Shown in pieces: positions 17,766 to 25,655 of a stretch of 36,158 bases of DNA. Numbering within the stretch: the stretch's first letter is position 1; each line of letters opens with the position of its first letter. The stretch is taken from the NCBI GenBank assembly GCA_030038275.1, contig JASHPG010000055.1:1-36158 (forward strand), written 5' to 3'. The translations under genes and the position numbers were made by a program. Origin of the DNA: Candidatus Acidiferrales bacterium (lineage in GTDB: Bacteria > Acidobacteriota > Terriglobia > Acidiferrales > UBA7541). The notes beneath the pieces were generated by a model. That model did not search any database. It had not been told where the DNA came from and saw only the letters and a list, made by a program, of their open reading frames with translations.

Positions 17766-18719
17766 GTGCCTGTGACTTTTCCCCAATTTAGGCGCTGGAC
17801 GATCTCTCGAATAGCGTCCCTTATTGCCGTGGCCACGCTGGCGGGCGGCTGCGCGGTGAGCCGCAAGACGGTGGTGAAGCCTTCCGGACCCGTCATCGCG
17901 CTGCAGAACGCGAGCAAGCAACAGCTTATCGAATCGTACGATCGCCAGGCGCAATCGGTCACCTCGATGAATGCGGCGGTGACCATGGTGCTGACGGCGG
18001 GATCGGCGTACACCGGAGTGATCGAGCAGTATCACGAGGTGAGCGGGTTTATTCTGGCGCAAAAGCCGGCAGATGTGCGCGTGATCGGGCAGGTTCCGGT
18101 GGTCGGGACGGATATTTTCGATATGGTGAGCAACGGGGAAACGTTTCACATCTTCATCCCGTCGAAAAATAAGTTCATCGTGGGACCTGCGCAATTGGAG
18201 CGGCCCTCTAAGAAGCCGATCGAGAATTTGCGGCCGCAACATTTGACGGGCGCGCTCTTTTGGAATGGGATACCGCCGGATGATCCAGTTCTGCTGGAGC
18301 AGGAGTCGCAAGGGGCGTCGTCGTTCTACGTGCTGACGGTGATTCACCGAGTGGGACAGGCGACGGCGACAGAAGCGGAAGCTAACTGGGAAATCGCGCA
18401 GAAGATATGGTTCGACCGCGCGACTCTGGATGTCTCGCGAATCGCGACGTATGACACTGGCGGCCAATTGGCTTCCGATGTGAGTTATTCGAACTGGGAC
18501 AATTTTGGGGCGGAACGGTATCCGCGTGAAATTTCGGTGAACCGTCCGGCGAGCGATTATAGGTTGGACATTCGCATCGTGCGTTTGACGCTCGACATGC
18601 CGATAGCGCCCGACCGGTTCGTGCTGAAGCAGCCCTCGGGAACGGAACTAGTGCGGGTAGGCGAACCGAACTCCGAGGCGCGCGTGGGAGATACGCGTGC
18701 GACTGGGGGCGCGAAGTGA
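17766..18719 (+). CDS. Lipoprotein with LolA/LolB-like (DUF4292-like) domain
   Basis: A 317-residue predicted lipoprotein beginning at a GTG (17766; a second GTG follows at 17772). The N-terminus is basic, then hydrophobic, and ends in a lipobox-like TLAGGC with Cys29 as the likely lipidated residue. After it come beta-strands and helices in the order seen in LolA/LolB-type lipid carriers, as in DUF4292 proteins: a helix with LIESYDRQAQSVTSMNAAVTM, then strands VRVIGQVPVVGTDIFDMVSNG and TFHIFIPSKNKFIVG. The last ~25 residues are probably disordered. The stop overlaps the GTG start of the permease gene (GTGA), so translation is coupled. With the permease and ATPase that follow it suggests an outer-membrane acceptor or sorting component of a Lol-like system. 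The fold call is by eye. Confidence 0.7.
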   Translation: MPVTFPQFRRWTISRIASLIAVATLAGGCAVSRKTVVKPSGPVIALQNASKQQLIESYDRQAQSVTSMNAAVTMVLTAGSAYTGVIEQYHEVSGFILAQKPADVRVIGQVPVVGTDIFDMVSNGETFHIFIPSKNKFIVGPAQLERPSKKPIENLRPQHLTGALFWNGIPPDDPVLLEQESQGASSFYVLTVIHRVGQATATEAEANWEIAQKIWFDRATLDVSRIATYDTGGQLASDVSYSNWDNFGAERYPREISVNRPASDYRLDIRIVRLTLDMPIAPDRFVLKQPSGTELVRVGEPNSEARVGDTRATGGAK

Positions 18720-19816
18720 TCGGGCACATGATCGTGCGCAATTCGCTGCACCGGCCGACGCGCACGGCAATCACCATCATTGCGGTAGCGGTGGAAGTTA
18801 CGCTCGTGATCATCGTGGTTGGGTTGACGAGCGGACTGCTGCTCGATTCCGCCAAACGCACCCAAGGGATCGGGGCGGACATCATGGTGCAGCCGCCTTC
18901 AGCATCGATTTTCATGGCATTCAGCGGCGCGCCGATGCCGATCGCGATTGCGGACAAACTGCGCGAACTGAATTACGTGCAAGCGGTGGCGCCGGTGCTG
19001 GTTCAGTTCAACTCGGTGAACGGGCTCGATCTGGTTTACGGGATCGAGCCGAAGACGTTTCGCGCGGTTTCCGGGGGCTTCGTTTTCCACGAAGGACACG
19101 GATTGACGCAGCCGAACGACATCCTGGTGGATGACGTGTACGCGCGAGGCAAACACGTGCACGCAGGCCAGACTCTTCACATATTGGGGCACGATTTCCA
19201 CGTGGCCGGGATCATCGAGCACGGCAAAGGCGCGCGGCTTTTCGTGCTTATGTCCACACTGCAGGATATGTCCGGGGCGACCGGGAAGGCGTCGGTTTTT
19301 TTTGTGAAGTGCGACCGATCCGATCACATTCCTGCGGCGATGGATGAGATCGGCCAATTGCTGCCGCGATATGAGATCCGGTCGATCAAGGACTATATGT
19401 CGTTGATGACGTCAAACAACATGCCGGGGCTGGGGGCGTTCATCAACGTGATGATCGGGATCGCTGTGTGCATCGGGTTCTTGGTGATTTTTCTTTCGAT
19501 GTACACGACGATCATCGAGCGCACGCGCGAGATCGGAGTGCTGAGGTCGCTGGGCGCATCCAAGATATACATCGTGCAGATTTTCCTGAGCGAAACGGCG
19601 TTGCTGTGCATCGGCGGCGCGGTGGCCGGAGTGGGACTGAGCTACCTGGCACGCGCAATTTTCCTCCGGATTTTTCCGTCACTTACGATCCTGATTACGC
19701 CGCGATGGATTCTGATCGCGGCTGTGATTGCGCTGATAGGAGGCCTGCTGGGAGCGTCGTATCCGGCATGGCTGGCTAGCCGTCGAGATCCGGTGGAGGC
19801 GTTGGCGTACGAATAA
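18716..19816 (+). CDS. FtsX/LolC/MacB-type ABC transporter permease
   Basis: A 366-residue inner-membrane permease. One membrane helix lies near the N-terminus (about residues 20-41, [22 protein letters not shown]). A MacB_PCD-type periplasmic domain runs from about 45 to 240 ([38 protein letters not shown]). A C-terminal FtsX domain follows with three hydrophobic segments (about 245-270, 290-315, 330-355) and the coupling sequence [19 protein letters not shown]. The single half with one FtsX domain matches LolC/LolE or MacB-like exporters, in which the ATPase extracts lipoproteins or drives efflux. It starts at a GTG overlapping the lipoprotein gene. The ATPase gene follows after about 140 bp. 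Which cargo it moves cannot be seen in the sequence. Confidence 0.88.
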   Translation: MIGHMIVRNSLHRPTRTAITIIAVAVEVTLVIIVVGLTSGLLLDSAKRTQGIGADIMVQPPSASIFMAFSGAPMPIAIADKLRELNYVQAVAPVLVQFNSVNGLDLVYGIEPKTFRAVSGGFVFHEGHGLTQPNDILVDDVYARGKHVHAGQTLHILGHDFHVAGIIEHGKGARLFVLMSTLQDMSGATGKASVFFVKCDRSDHIPAAMDEIGQLLPRYEIRSIKDYMSLMTSNNMPGLGAFINVMIGIAVCIGFLVIFLSMYTTIIERTREIGVLRSLGASKIYIVQIFLSETALLCIGGAVAGVGLSYLARAIFLRIFPSLTILITPRWILIAAVIALIGGLLGASYPAWLASRRDPVEALAYE

Positions 19817-19958
19817 AGTGGAGTTCGCGAAAGCGACCTCGTTAGTCCAATCGATTCCCGGGAAGCGCGCTGGGCGCTGTTGCGCCGCTCAAGGGCTTCT
19901 CGCGCAAGCTAGGCGCACAATAGAAACGCGGATACAATCGGAGCATTCCTCGGCGCGG

Positions 19959-20660
19959 ATGCCGGCGCCGGAGTCGCTTGTGGAGCCGATACTCAAGACA
20001 GAAAACCTTTGGAAGTTGTACCGCGCCGGCAAGCTGGAGGTCGCGGCACTGCGCGGCGTCAGCATGGAAATCATGCCGGGCGAATTCGTGTCGATCATGG
20101 GACCGTCCGGGTGCGGTAAATCCACGCTGCTGCACGTGATGGGAGGGCTGGCGAGCCCAACGAGCGGGCGCGTGCTGCTCGACGGCAACGACTTGAGCGA
20201 GATGAGCGACGCGGCTAGGACTCAATTGCGCCGGCACAAGGTGGGGTTCGTTTTCCAGCGTTTCAATCTGCTGCCGACGCTGGACACGTACCACAATATC
20301 GCTCTGGCGCAGCATCTACATGCGAATGGATTCGATCCGCACCGATTCGACGTGGTGGTAAAGCTGTTGGGATTGAAAGACCGCCTCAAGCATAAACCTT
20401 CGGAACTTTCCGGCGGAGAGCAGCAGCGAGTGGCGCTGGCGCGGGCGATCGTCAGCGAGCCCAAAATCGTGCTAGCCGACGAGCCAACCGGAAACCTAGA
20501 TACGCGGAATTCGGAGGCGGTGCTGGCGCTACTGCGGCAATTAAACAAAGAACTTGGACAGACGATCGTGATGATCACGCATAATCCCGACGCGGCAACG
20601 TACGGCAACAGGGTGTTGCACATGCGCGACGGCGCCGTTGTGAACGGCGTGGTGCACTGA
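19959..20660 (+). CDS. LolD/MacB-type ABC transporter ATPase
   Basis: A 233-residue cytoplasmic ATPase that powers the neighbouring permease. Walker [10 protein letters not shown] is at residues 48-56, Q-loop Gln100 in [12 protein letters not shown], the signature LSGGEQQR at 150-157, Walker [13 protein letters not shown] at 170-181, and H-loop His208 in MITHNPD. The FQxFNLLP and [10 protein letters not shown] forms are typical of the LolD/MacB/FtsE group. I chose the ATG at 19959, giving the usual family N-terminus. A GTG at 19818 would add 47 residues that are not family-like, and no strong ribosome site marks either. The gene ends two bases before the next ATG, showing tight coupling with the small membrane protein. 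Confidence 0.9.
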   Translation: MPAPESLVEPILKTENLWKLYRAGKLEVAALRGVSMEIMPGEFVSIMGPSGCGKSTLLHVMGGLASPTSGRVLLDGNDLSEMSDAARTQLRRHKVGFVFQRFNLLPTLDTYHNIALAQHLHANGFDPHRFDVVVKLLGLKDRLKHKPSELSGGEQQRVALARAIVSEPKIVLADEPTGNLDTRNSEAVLALLRQLNKELGQTIVMITHNPDAATYGNRVLHMRDGAVVNGVVH

Positions 20661-20661
20661 G

Positions 20662-21057
20662 ATGCGCGCGTTCTGGCGGGCGATCGGGCGCGTTTTCTTC
20701 TGGTCGTACGAGCGCATGACGTGGCAGTACGACGTGATGGTCGCGCTGATTCTGGCGTTCCTATTCCTGACGCCGCGGCACTGGTTTCATGACCGGCCAC
20801 AACCGGCTGTGAACGTACAGTTGGTAGCGCAAGACGCCGGCAGCCGAACGACTACATATCGCCTGGATGCCGGCGCTTTGCGAACGAGCCGAAGTGCGAC
20901 GCCAGTCGAGACTGCGACTCTGCAAAAGCGCGCCCACGACGTGCTGAGAGATTCGGTGAGCGGGTTGAAGGGAACACCATTTCAGGTGGTGCGCGTCGAC
21001 CCGAGACTCGCGAGCGATGGCTCGGTGGCGTACTACGACGTCACGGTTCAGCGATAG
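20662..21057 (+). CDS. Small single-pass membrane protein of unknown function
   Basis: A 131-residue protein I do not recognise. The N-terminus is basic and aromatic (RAFWRAIGRVFFWSYERMTWQYD), followed by one membrane segment (about residues 24-38, VMVALILAFLFLT) and a soluble C-terminal part ending in a strand pattern (VAYYDVTVQR). It begins one base after the ATPase stop and precedes the D-lactate dehydrogenase gene by 16 bp, so it is almost certainly in the same transcript. It may be an accessory subunit of the Lol-like transporter, but only its position says so. Confidence 0.65.
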   Translation: MRAFWRAIGRVFFWSYERMTWQYDVMVALILAFLFLTPRHWFHDRPQPAVNVQLVAQDAGSRTTTYRLDAGALRTSRSATPVETATLQKRAHDVLRDSVSGLKGTPFQVVRVDPRLASDGSVAYYDVTVQR

Positions 21058-21073
21058 ACGGATAGGTGCAATC

Positions 21074-22495
21074 ATGGCGACGACACAGATCACTACGCCA
21101 GTCCGTGAGCGAACGCAGGCTGCGATTCGCGAATTAGAGGCGCTGCTCGACCGCCGCGCCACAACGGCTGAGAGCGTGCGCGAACATCACAGCCACGGCG
21201 AGTCGTATCATGAGGCAGCGGCGCCGGATGTGGTGTGCTTTCCGCATTCGACAGAAGAGGTCAGCGAAATCCTGAAGATCAGCGCGCGGCATCAGGTGCC
21301 GGTGATACCGTTCGGCGCGGGCACGTCTATGGAAGGGCAGATCAACGCGATCCACGGCGGCATCACGATCGATATGCGCGAGATGAACAAAATCCTGCGC
21401 ATAAGCCCGGAAGATTTGCAGGCGACGGTGCAGGCAGGAGTACCGCGGAAGGAACTGCAACGCGCGCTGGCGAACACGGGCTTCACGTTTTTTATCGATC
21501 CAGGCGCGGATGCCACGATTGGAGGAATGACGTCCACGCGAGCGTCCGGCACCACCGCGGTGCGATACGGGACGATGCGCGAGAACGTGATGGCGCTGAC
21601 GGTGGTACTAGCGGACGGGCGCGTAATCCACACCGGTTCGCGAGCGCGAAAATCGGCGGCCGGATACGATCTGACTCATCTTTTCGTTGGCGCGGAGGGA
21701 ACGCTCGGCGTGATCACGGAGATCACGCTCAAACTGCACCCCTTGCCGGAAGCCGTGGGGGCCGCGTGCGCGACATTTCCTACCATCCGCGATGCGGTAG
21801 AGACGGCGATTTCCACGATTCAACTTGGAATTACCGTGGCGCGCATCGAGTTGATGGACGAAGGCCAGATTGACGCCTGCAACCGCTACTCGAAAACGAA
21901 TTATCCGGTGGCGCCGCTGCTATTCTTCGAGTTTCACGGCGATAGCGTGCGCAACGTCAACGAGCAGGCGGAAACGGTGAAGGGGCTCGCGGAGGAGCAC
22001 GGCGCGACCGGCTTTCAATCGTTCACTTCGCCGGAGGAACGAGAAACGCTGTGGAAGATGCGGCACGAGGCGTATTTCGCGACGCTTGCGATTCGCCCAG
22101 GGGCTAAGACGTTTACAACCGACATTTGCTTGCCGATATCGCGCTTGGCGGACTGCATCGTGGAGTCGAAGAAAGATGTGGAGGGCGCGGCGTTTCCGTG
22201 CGTGGTGGTCGGACACGTGGGCGACGGAAATTTCCACATGGCTTTCGTCCTCGATCCGAACAACCCCGCGGAGCACGAAGAGGCCTTGCGTCTGGAAGAA
22301 AAAATCATCCGGCGCGCGCTGGAAATGGGCGGCACGTCCACGGGTGAACACGGCATCGGATTTGGCCGCAAGAAGTATCTTCCGATCGAGCATGGCGCGG
22401 CGGTCGAAGCAATGCGCGCGATCAAACAAGCGCTCGATCCGGATAACCGGATGAACCCGGGGAAAATGGTGGAACCGCGGCCGCTGCGCGATTAG
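21074..22495 (+). CDS. FAD-linked D-lactate dehydrogenase / GlcD-type 2-hydroxyacid dehydrogenase
   Basis: FAD-dependent oxidase of 473 aa, of the vanillyl-alcohol-oxidase fold, that oxidises D-2-hydroxyacids such as D-lactate or glycolate to 2-oxoacids and passes electrons to cytochrome or quinone. FAD-binding segments are PVIPFGAGTSMEGQ, FIDPGADATIGGMTSTRASGTTAVRYG and FVGAEGTLGVITEITL. The C-terminal oxidase cap contains HVGDGNFHMAF and TSTGEHGIGFGRKK, both metal/substrate-site signatures. The pattern is closest to the LDHD/Dld1 group, so D-lactate is the likeliest substrate; glycolate is possible. No FeS partner subunit is adjacent. An AGGT ribosome site lies before the ATG at 21074. It closes the plus-strand operon and converges with the FMN hydroxyacid oxidase gene, giving paired oxidases for D- and L-type substrates. 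Confidence 0.88.
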   Translation: MATTQITTPVRERTQAAIRELEALLDRRATTAESVREHHSHGESYHEAAAPDVVCFPHSTEEVSEILKISARHQVPVIPFGAGTSMEGQINAIHGGITIDMREMNKILRISPEDLQATVQAGVPRKELQRALANTGFTFFIDPGADATIGGMTSTRASGTTAVRYGTMRENVMALTVVLADGRVIHTGSRARKSAAGYDLTHLFVGAEGTLGVITEITLKLHPLPEAVGAACATFPTIRDAVETAISTIQLGITVARIELMDEGQIDACNRYSKTNYPVAPLLFFEFHGDSVRNVNEQAETVKGLAEEHGATGFQSFTSPEERETLWKMRHEAYFATLAIRPGAKTFTTDICLPISRLADCIVESKKDVEGAAFPCVVVGHVGDGNFHMAFVLDPNNPAEHEEALRLEEKIIRRALEMGGTSTGEHGIGFGRKKYLPIEHGAAVEAMRAIKQALDPDNRMNPGKMVEPRPLRD

Positions 22496-22504
22496 CGCGA
22501 GCGA

Positions 22505-22521
22505 CGCGAAAGTTCTTCGCG
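22505..22521. terminator. Hairpin between convergent genes, possible bidirectional terminator
   Basis: Perfect 6-bp arms CGCGAA (22505-22510) and TTCGCG (22516-22521) surround a 5-base loop AGTTC, in the 34-bp gap between the converging oxidase genes ending at 22495 and 22530. Its location suits a shared terminator, though no long T-run follows. Confidence 0.4.
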
Positions 22522-22529
22522 CCAACCGC

Positions 22530-23726
22530 TTAACGGCGGAGCTTTTTCCAACTGGCCGGCACGTCCACGTAAGAGCGGCTCAACTCAGTGACAGACGCGC
22601 AACCGAGAAGTTTTAGCACGCGTTCCAAATCCGCGCGCAGGATTTGAAGAGCGCGGATGACTCCCGCTTCGCCAGCGGCGCCGAGACCGTAAGCGTAAGC
22701 GCGGCCAATCAGTACGGCGCGTGCGCCGAGGCAAAGTGCCTTGGCGATGTCGCTGCCGCGGCGCACGCCGCCATCCATCAATACCTCCGCGCGCCCGCTG
22801 ACGGCTTCCACAACTTCAGGCAGAGCGCGCAGCGAAGCTTCAACGCAATCGAGTTGCCTTCCGCCATGGTTTGAAACGACAACTCCTGCCGCGCCTTCAT
22901 CGAGCGAGCGGCGGGCATCATCGCCGGTCAAGACGCCCTTCACCACAATGGAGCCGCGCCAGGCATCGCGCAGCCAGCGCAGATCTGCCCAAGTCACTAC
23001 CGAGCGTGCGAGCGCCTCCTGAGTTTCCGCCAGCCGCATTGGCCCGCGTCCTGGAACGATTACGTTAGGAAGCGTCAGCATTCCGCCGTCCATCAGAAAT
23101 CGCAACAGCCATCCGGGCCGGTTCATCAACTGAGGCGAATGCCGGAATTTGGACAGTAATTTGCTGCCGATAAGCGCGCCTGCGTTGTTGCGCACGTCGC
23201 GCTCGCGCATGCCGAACGTGCCGGTGTCGATGGTGATGGCGAGAACGGTGAATCCTGCTTTCCACGCGCGATCGAGGGCTGCTTCGGCGGCATCGCGCCC
23301 GCCCACGAGATATAGCTGATACCATTTCGGGCCAACAGTAGCCTGCGCCACATCCTCAAGCGGCGAACCGGAAATTGTGGTGAGCGTATAGCCGACGCCC
23401 GCCTTTCCAGCCGCGCCAGCAGCGGCGACCTCTCCACGCGGCCACAGCATGCGCGAAAAACCCACGGGCGCGAGCAGCAATGGCATGGAAAGATCGCTGC
23501 CGAGAGATGAAGTGCACGTCGCGCACTTGTCTAGGAAGACGGCGTTACGCGGGCGGAAAGTGACCTCCTCGAAGGCGCGAACGTTTTCGCGTAGCGTGAC
23601 TTCGCCTTCAGCGCCGCCATCCACATATTCGAAGACGGCGCGCGGCAGACGCCGTTGCGCCACGCGGCGCAAATCCGCGATGTTTACGACTCGCGGTGAG
23701 GCCACTCGGCGCTCTGCACGCGTCAT
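22530..23726 (-). CDS. FMN-dependent alpha-hydroxyacid oxidase/dehydrogenase (LldD/GOX family)
   Basis: A 398-residue TIM-barrel flavoprotein that oxidises L-2-hydroxyacids (lactate, glycolate, mandelate and similar) to 2-oxoacids using FMN. Family landmarks in order: VFEYVDGGAEGEVTLREN, LLLAPVGFSRM, LTTISGSPLEDV, WYQLYLVGGRD with the active-site Tyr, AITIDTG, VVKGVLTGDDA with the FMN-contacting Lys, the catalytic VSNHGGRQLD with the base His and substrate Arg, and VLMDGGVRRGSDIAKAL. The substrate loop is diverged, so the exact acid is not evident. I use the ATG at 23724-23726; an in-frame ATG at 23804 would add 26 residues and cannot be excluded. It is divergent from the ThDP enzyme gene. 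Together these recall an L-mandelate dehydrogenase/benzoylformate decarboxylase pair, an analogy only. Confidence 0.9.
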   Translation of the reverse strand: MTRAERRVASPRVVNIADLRRVAQRRLPRAVFEYVDGGAEGEVTLRENVRAFEEVTFRPRNAVFLDKCATCTSSLGSDLSMPLLLAPVGFSRMLWPRGEVAAAGAAGKAGVGYTLTTISGSPLEDVAQATVGPKWYQLYLVGGRDAAEAALDRAWKAGFTVLAITIDTGTFGMRERDVRNNAGALIGSKLLSKFRHSPQLMNRPGWLLRFLMDGGMLTLPNVIVPGRGPMRLAETQEALARSVVTWADLRWLRDAWRGSIVVKGVLTGDDARRSLDEGAAGVVVSNHGGRQLDCVEASLRALPEVVEAVSGRAEVLMDGGVRRGSDIAKALCLGARAVLIGRAYAYGLGAAGEAGVIRALQILRADLERVLKLLGCASVTELSRSYVDVPASWKKLRR

Positions 23727-23906
23727 CGGCGCGAACCTTCTAACGGCGATATTTCGAAAAGCTGAGCCGCTGGAACTGGCAAGGAAATCCTTTCGCGCGC
23801 TCATTCTACCCGGTATTCTCTTGCTTTTGTTGGCGGATGCCTTGCTTTGCAATAACGGCTGCACCCCGCGCAGCAAGAGCGCGGATATATTTCGAGGAGA
23901 AGCACG

Positions 23907-25559
23907 ATGAAAGTGGGCGATGCGATCGCGGAAATTCTGAAACGAGAAGGCGTGGAGATCATTTTCGGCTATCCGGTGAATCATCTGCTCGAATCGGCGG
24001 CGGCGGCCGGGATTCGCCCGATCATCGTGCGCCAGGAACGCGTTGGCTTGCACATGGCGGACGCGCTCTCGCGGCTGACGAGCGGGCGCAAGCTGGGCGT
24101 GTTCGCGATGCAGCATGGGCCCGGCGCGGAAAACTCGTTTGGCGGCGTGGCACAGGCGTATAGCGAGTCCGTGCCCATTCTGGTGCTGCCGATGGGCTAC
24201 ACACGGCGCGCGGCGCAGATCGATCCGAATTTCAATTCCGTGAATAGCATGCGCACGGTGACGAAATCGGCGGAAGCAATCTGGTCCGCGGCGGAAATTC
24301 CCAATATTTTTCGGCGTGCGTTTTCGCGGCTGCGTAACGGACGTGGAGGCCCGGCGCTGATCGAGATGCCGATGGATATCTTCACGGAAGAATTTCCAGG
24401 CGACCTCGTTTACGAGCCGGTGGTTTCCGCGCGCTATGGGCCCGATCCCGCGGACATACAGCAAGCCGCCGCTGCGTTGGTGGAAGCAAAAACTCCCGTG
24501 ATTTATGCCGGTCAAGGAATTCATTGGTCGCGGGCATGGAATGAACTGAAGAGGCTCGCCGAGATGCTGGGGGCGCCAGTGGTCACCAGTCTTCAGGGCA
24601 AAAGCGCGTTTCCGGAAAATCATCCGCTGGCCGTGGGAGCCGGCGGCAATTCGTTTCCCGCGACTGTGCCCTATTTTCTGCAGCGCGCGGACTGGATTTT
24701 CGGCGTCGGCTGCAGCTTCACGCAGAGCACGTTCGCGGTAGCGATGCCTCCCGGCAAGAAGTTCATTCACGCTACGCTCGATCCGAATCACATAAACAAG
24801 GATGTGCGGGCGGAAATCGCGCTGGTCGGCGACGCAAAATTGACGCTCGAGACGTTGTGCGGCGAAGTGGAAAAGCTCCTGCGAACTCCAAGAACCCAGC
24901 CATGGCCAGTAGCGCGGGAAATTACGAGCGTGCGCGAGGCGTGGCTGGCCGAGTGGGCGCCGCGGGTCAACTCCGACGAAGAACCTTTTTCGCCCTATCG
25001 GGTGCTGCGCGACTTGCAGCGGACGGTTGACGTGGCGAACACGATCATCACGCACGACGCCGGCAGCCCGCGCGATCAGCTCGCGCCATTCTGGGTGAGC
25101 ACGGAGCCGCTTAGTTACATTGGGTGGGGGAAAACGACGCAACTCGGTTATGGGCTCGGACTGGCAATGGGCGCGAAACTGGCGCGTCCCGAGAAACTTT
25201 GTATCAATGTATGGGGCGATGCCGCGATTGGCTTCACGGGCATGGATTTCGAAACCGCGGTGCGCGAGCGTATCCCGATCCTTTCCATCCTGCTGAACAA
25301 TTTCAGCATGGCGATGGAGATTCCCATCATGCCGGTCTCGACGGAAAGATACCGCGCCACGGATATTTCCGGGGATTACGCGGCGATGGCGCGAGCGTTC
25401 GGCGGATATGGCGAACGCGTCACATCTACCGCGGAAATCGTACCGGCGATTCGACGCGGAATCGAGCAGACCCGGAAAGGCGTTCCGGCCCTGCTGGAGT
25501 TCATCACCCGGAAGGAAATCGCGCTATCGCGCCAATACCATTCGCCGAGCGGCCAATAG
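23907..25559 (+). CDS. ThDP-dependent enzyme of the acetolactate synthase / 2-oxoacid decarboxylase family
   Basis: A 550-residue thiamine-diphosphate enzyme with the three-domain layout of acetolactate synthase and benzoylformate decarboxylase. The N-terminal pyrimidine-binding domain carries catalytic Glu44 in VRQERVGLHMADAL. A central domain follows (about 190-330, with VIYAGQGIHWSRA). The C-terminal diphosphate-binding domain has Gly437-Asp438 and Asn464-Asn465, the expected G-D-x26-N-N metal motif. No FAD-site or regulatory-subunit gene argues for biosynthetic acetolactate synthase, and the sequence style is that of generic catabolic members. A GAGGAGA ribosome site lies about 6 bases before the ATG. 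It is divergent from the FMN oxidase gene, whose 2-oxoacid product it could decarboxylate. The substrate is unknown. Confidence 0.85.
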   Translation: MKVGDAIAEILKREGVEIIFGYPVNHLLESAAAAGIRPIIVRQERVGLHMADALSRLTSGRKLGVFAMQHGPGAENSFGGVAQAYSESVPILVLPMGYTRRAAQIDPNFNSVNSMRTVTKSAEAIWSAAEIPNIFRRAFSRLRNGRGGPALIEMPMDIFTEEFPGDLVYEPVVSARYGPDPADIQQAAAALVEAKTPVIYAGQGIHWSRAWNELKRLAEMLGAPVVTSLQGKSAFPENHPLAVGAGGNSFPATVPYFLQRADWIFGVGCSFTQSTFAVAMPPGKKFIHATLDPNHINKDVRAEIALVGDAKLTLETLCGEVEKLLRTPRTQPWPVAREITSVREAWLAEWAPRVNSDEEPFSPYRVLRDLQRTVDVANTIITHDAGSPRDQLAPFWVSTEPLSYIGWGKTTQLGYGLGLAMGAKLARPEKLCINVWGDAAIGFTGMDFETAVRERIPILSILLNNFSMAMEIPIMPVSTERYRATDISGDYAAMARAFGGYGERVTSTAEIVPAIRRGIEQTRKGVPALLEFITRKEIALSRQYHSPSGQ

Positions 25560-25655
25560 AACGCCGCTGGAATGTGGACGTGCAGGGTTACGCGGTATTG
25601 ATAATCGCCCCCGCCAAGATCATGCTGACAATGACGCATCGAATGGCGGTGGCGA

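Noticed and set aside
23727-25142. Very long minus-strand open frame (to 25142) continuing upstream of the FMN oxidase
   Set aside because: It runs antisense through the ThDP enzyme gene and reads as Arg/His-rich shadow sequence. The oxidase family begins near 23726.
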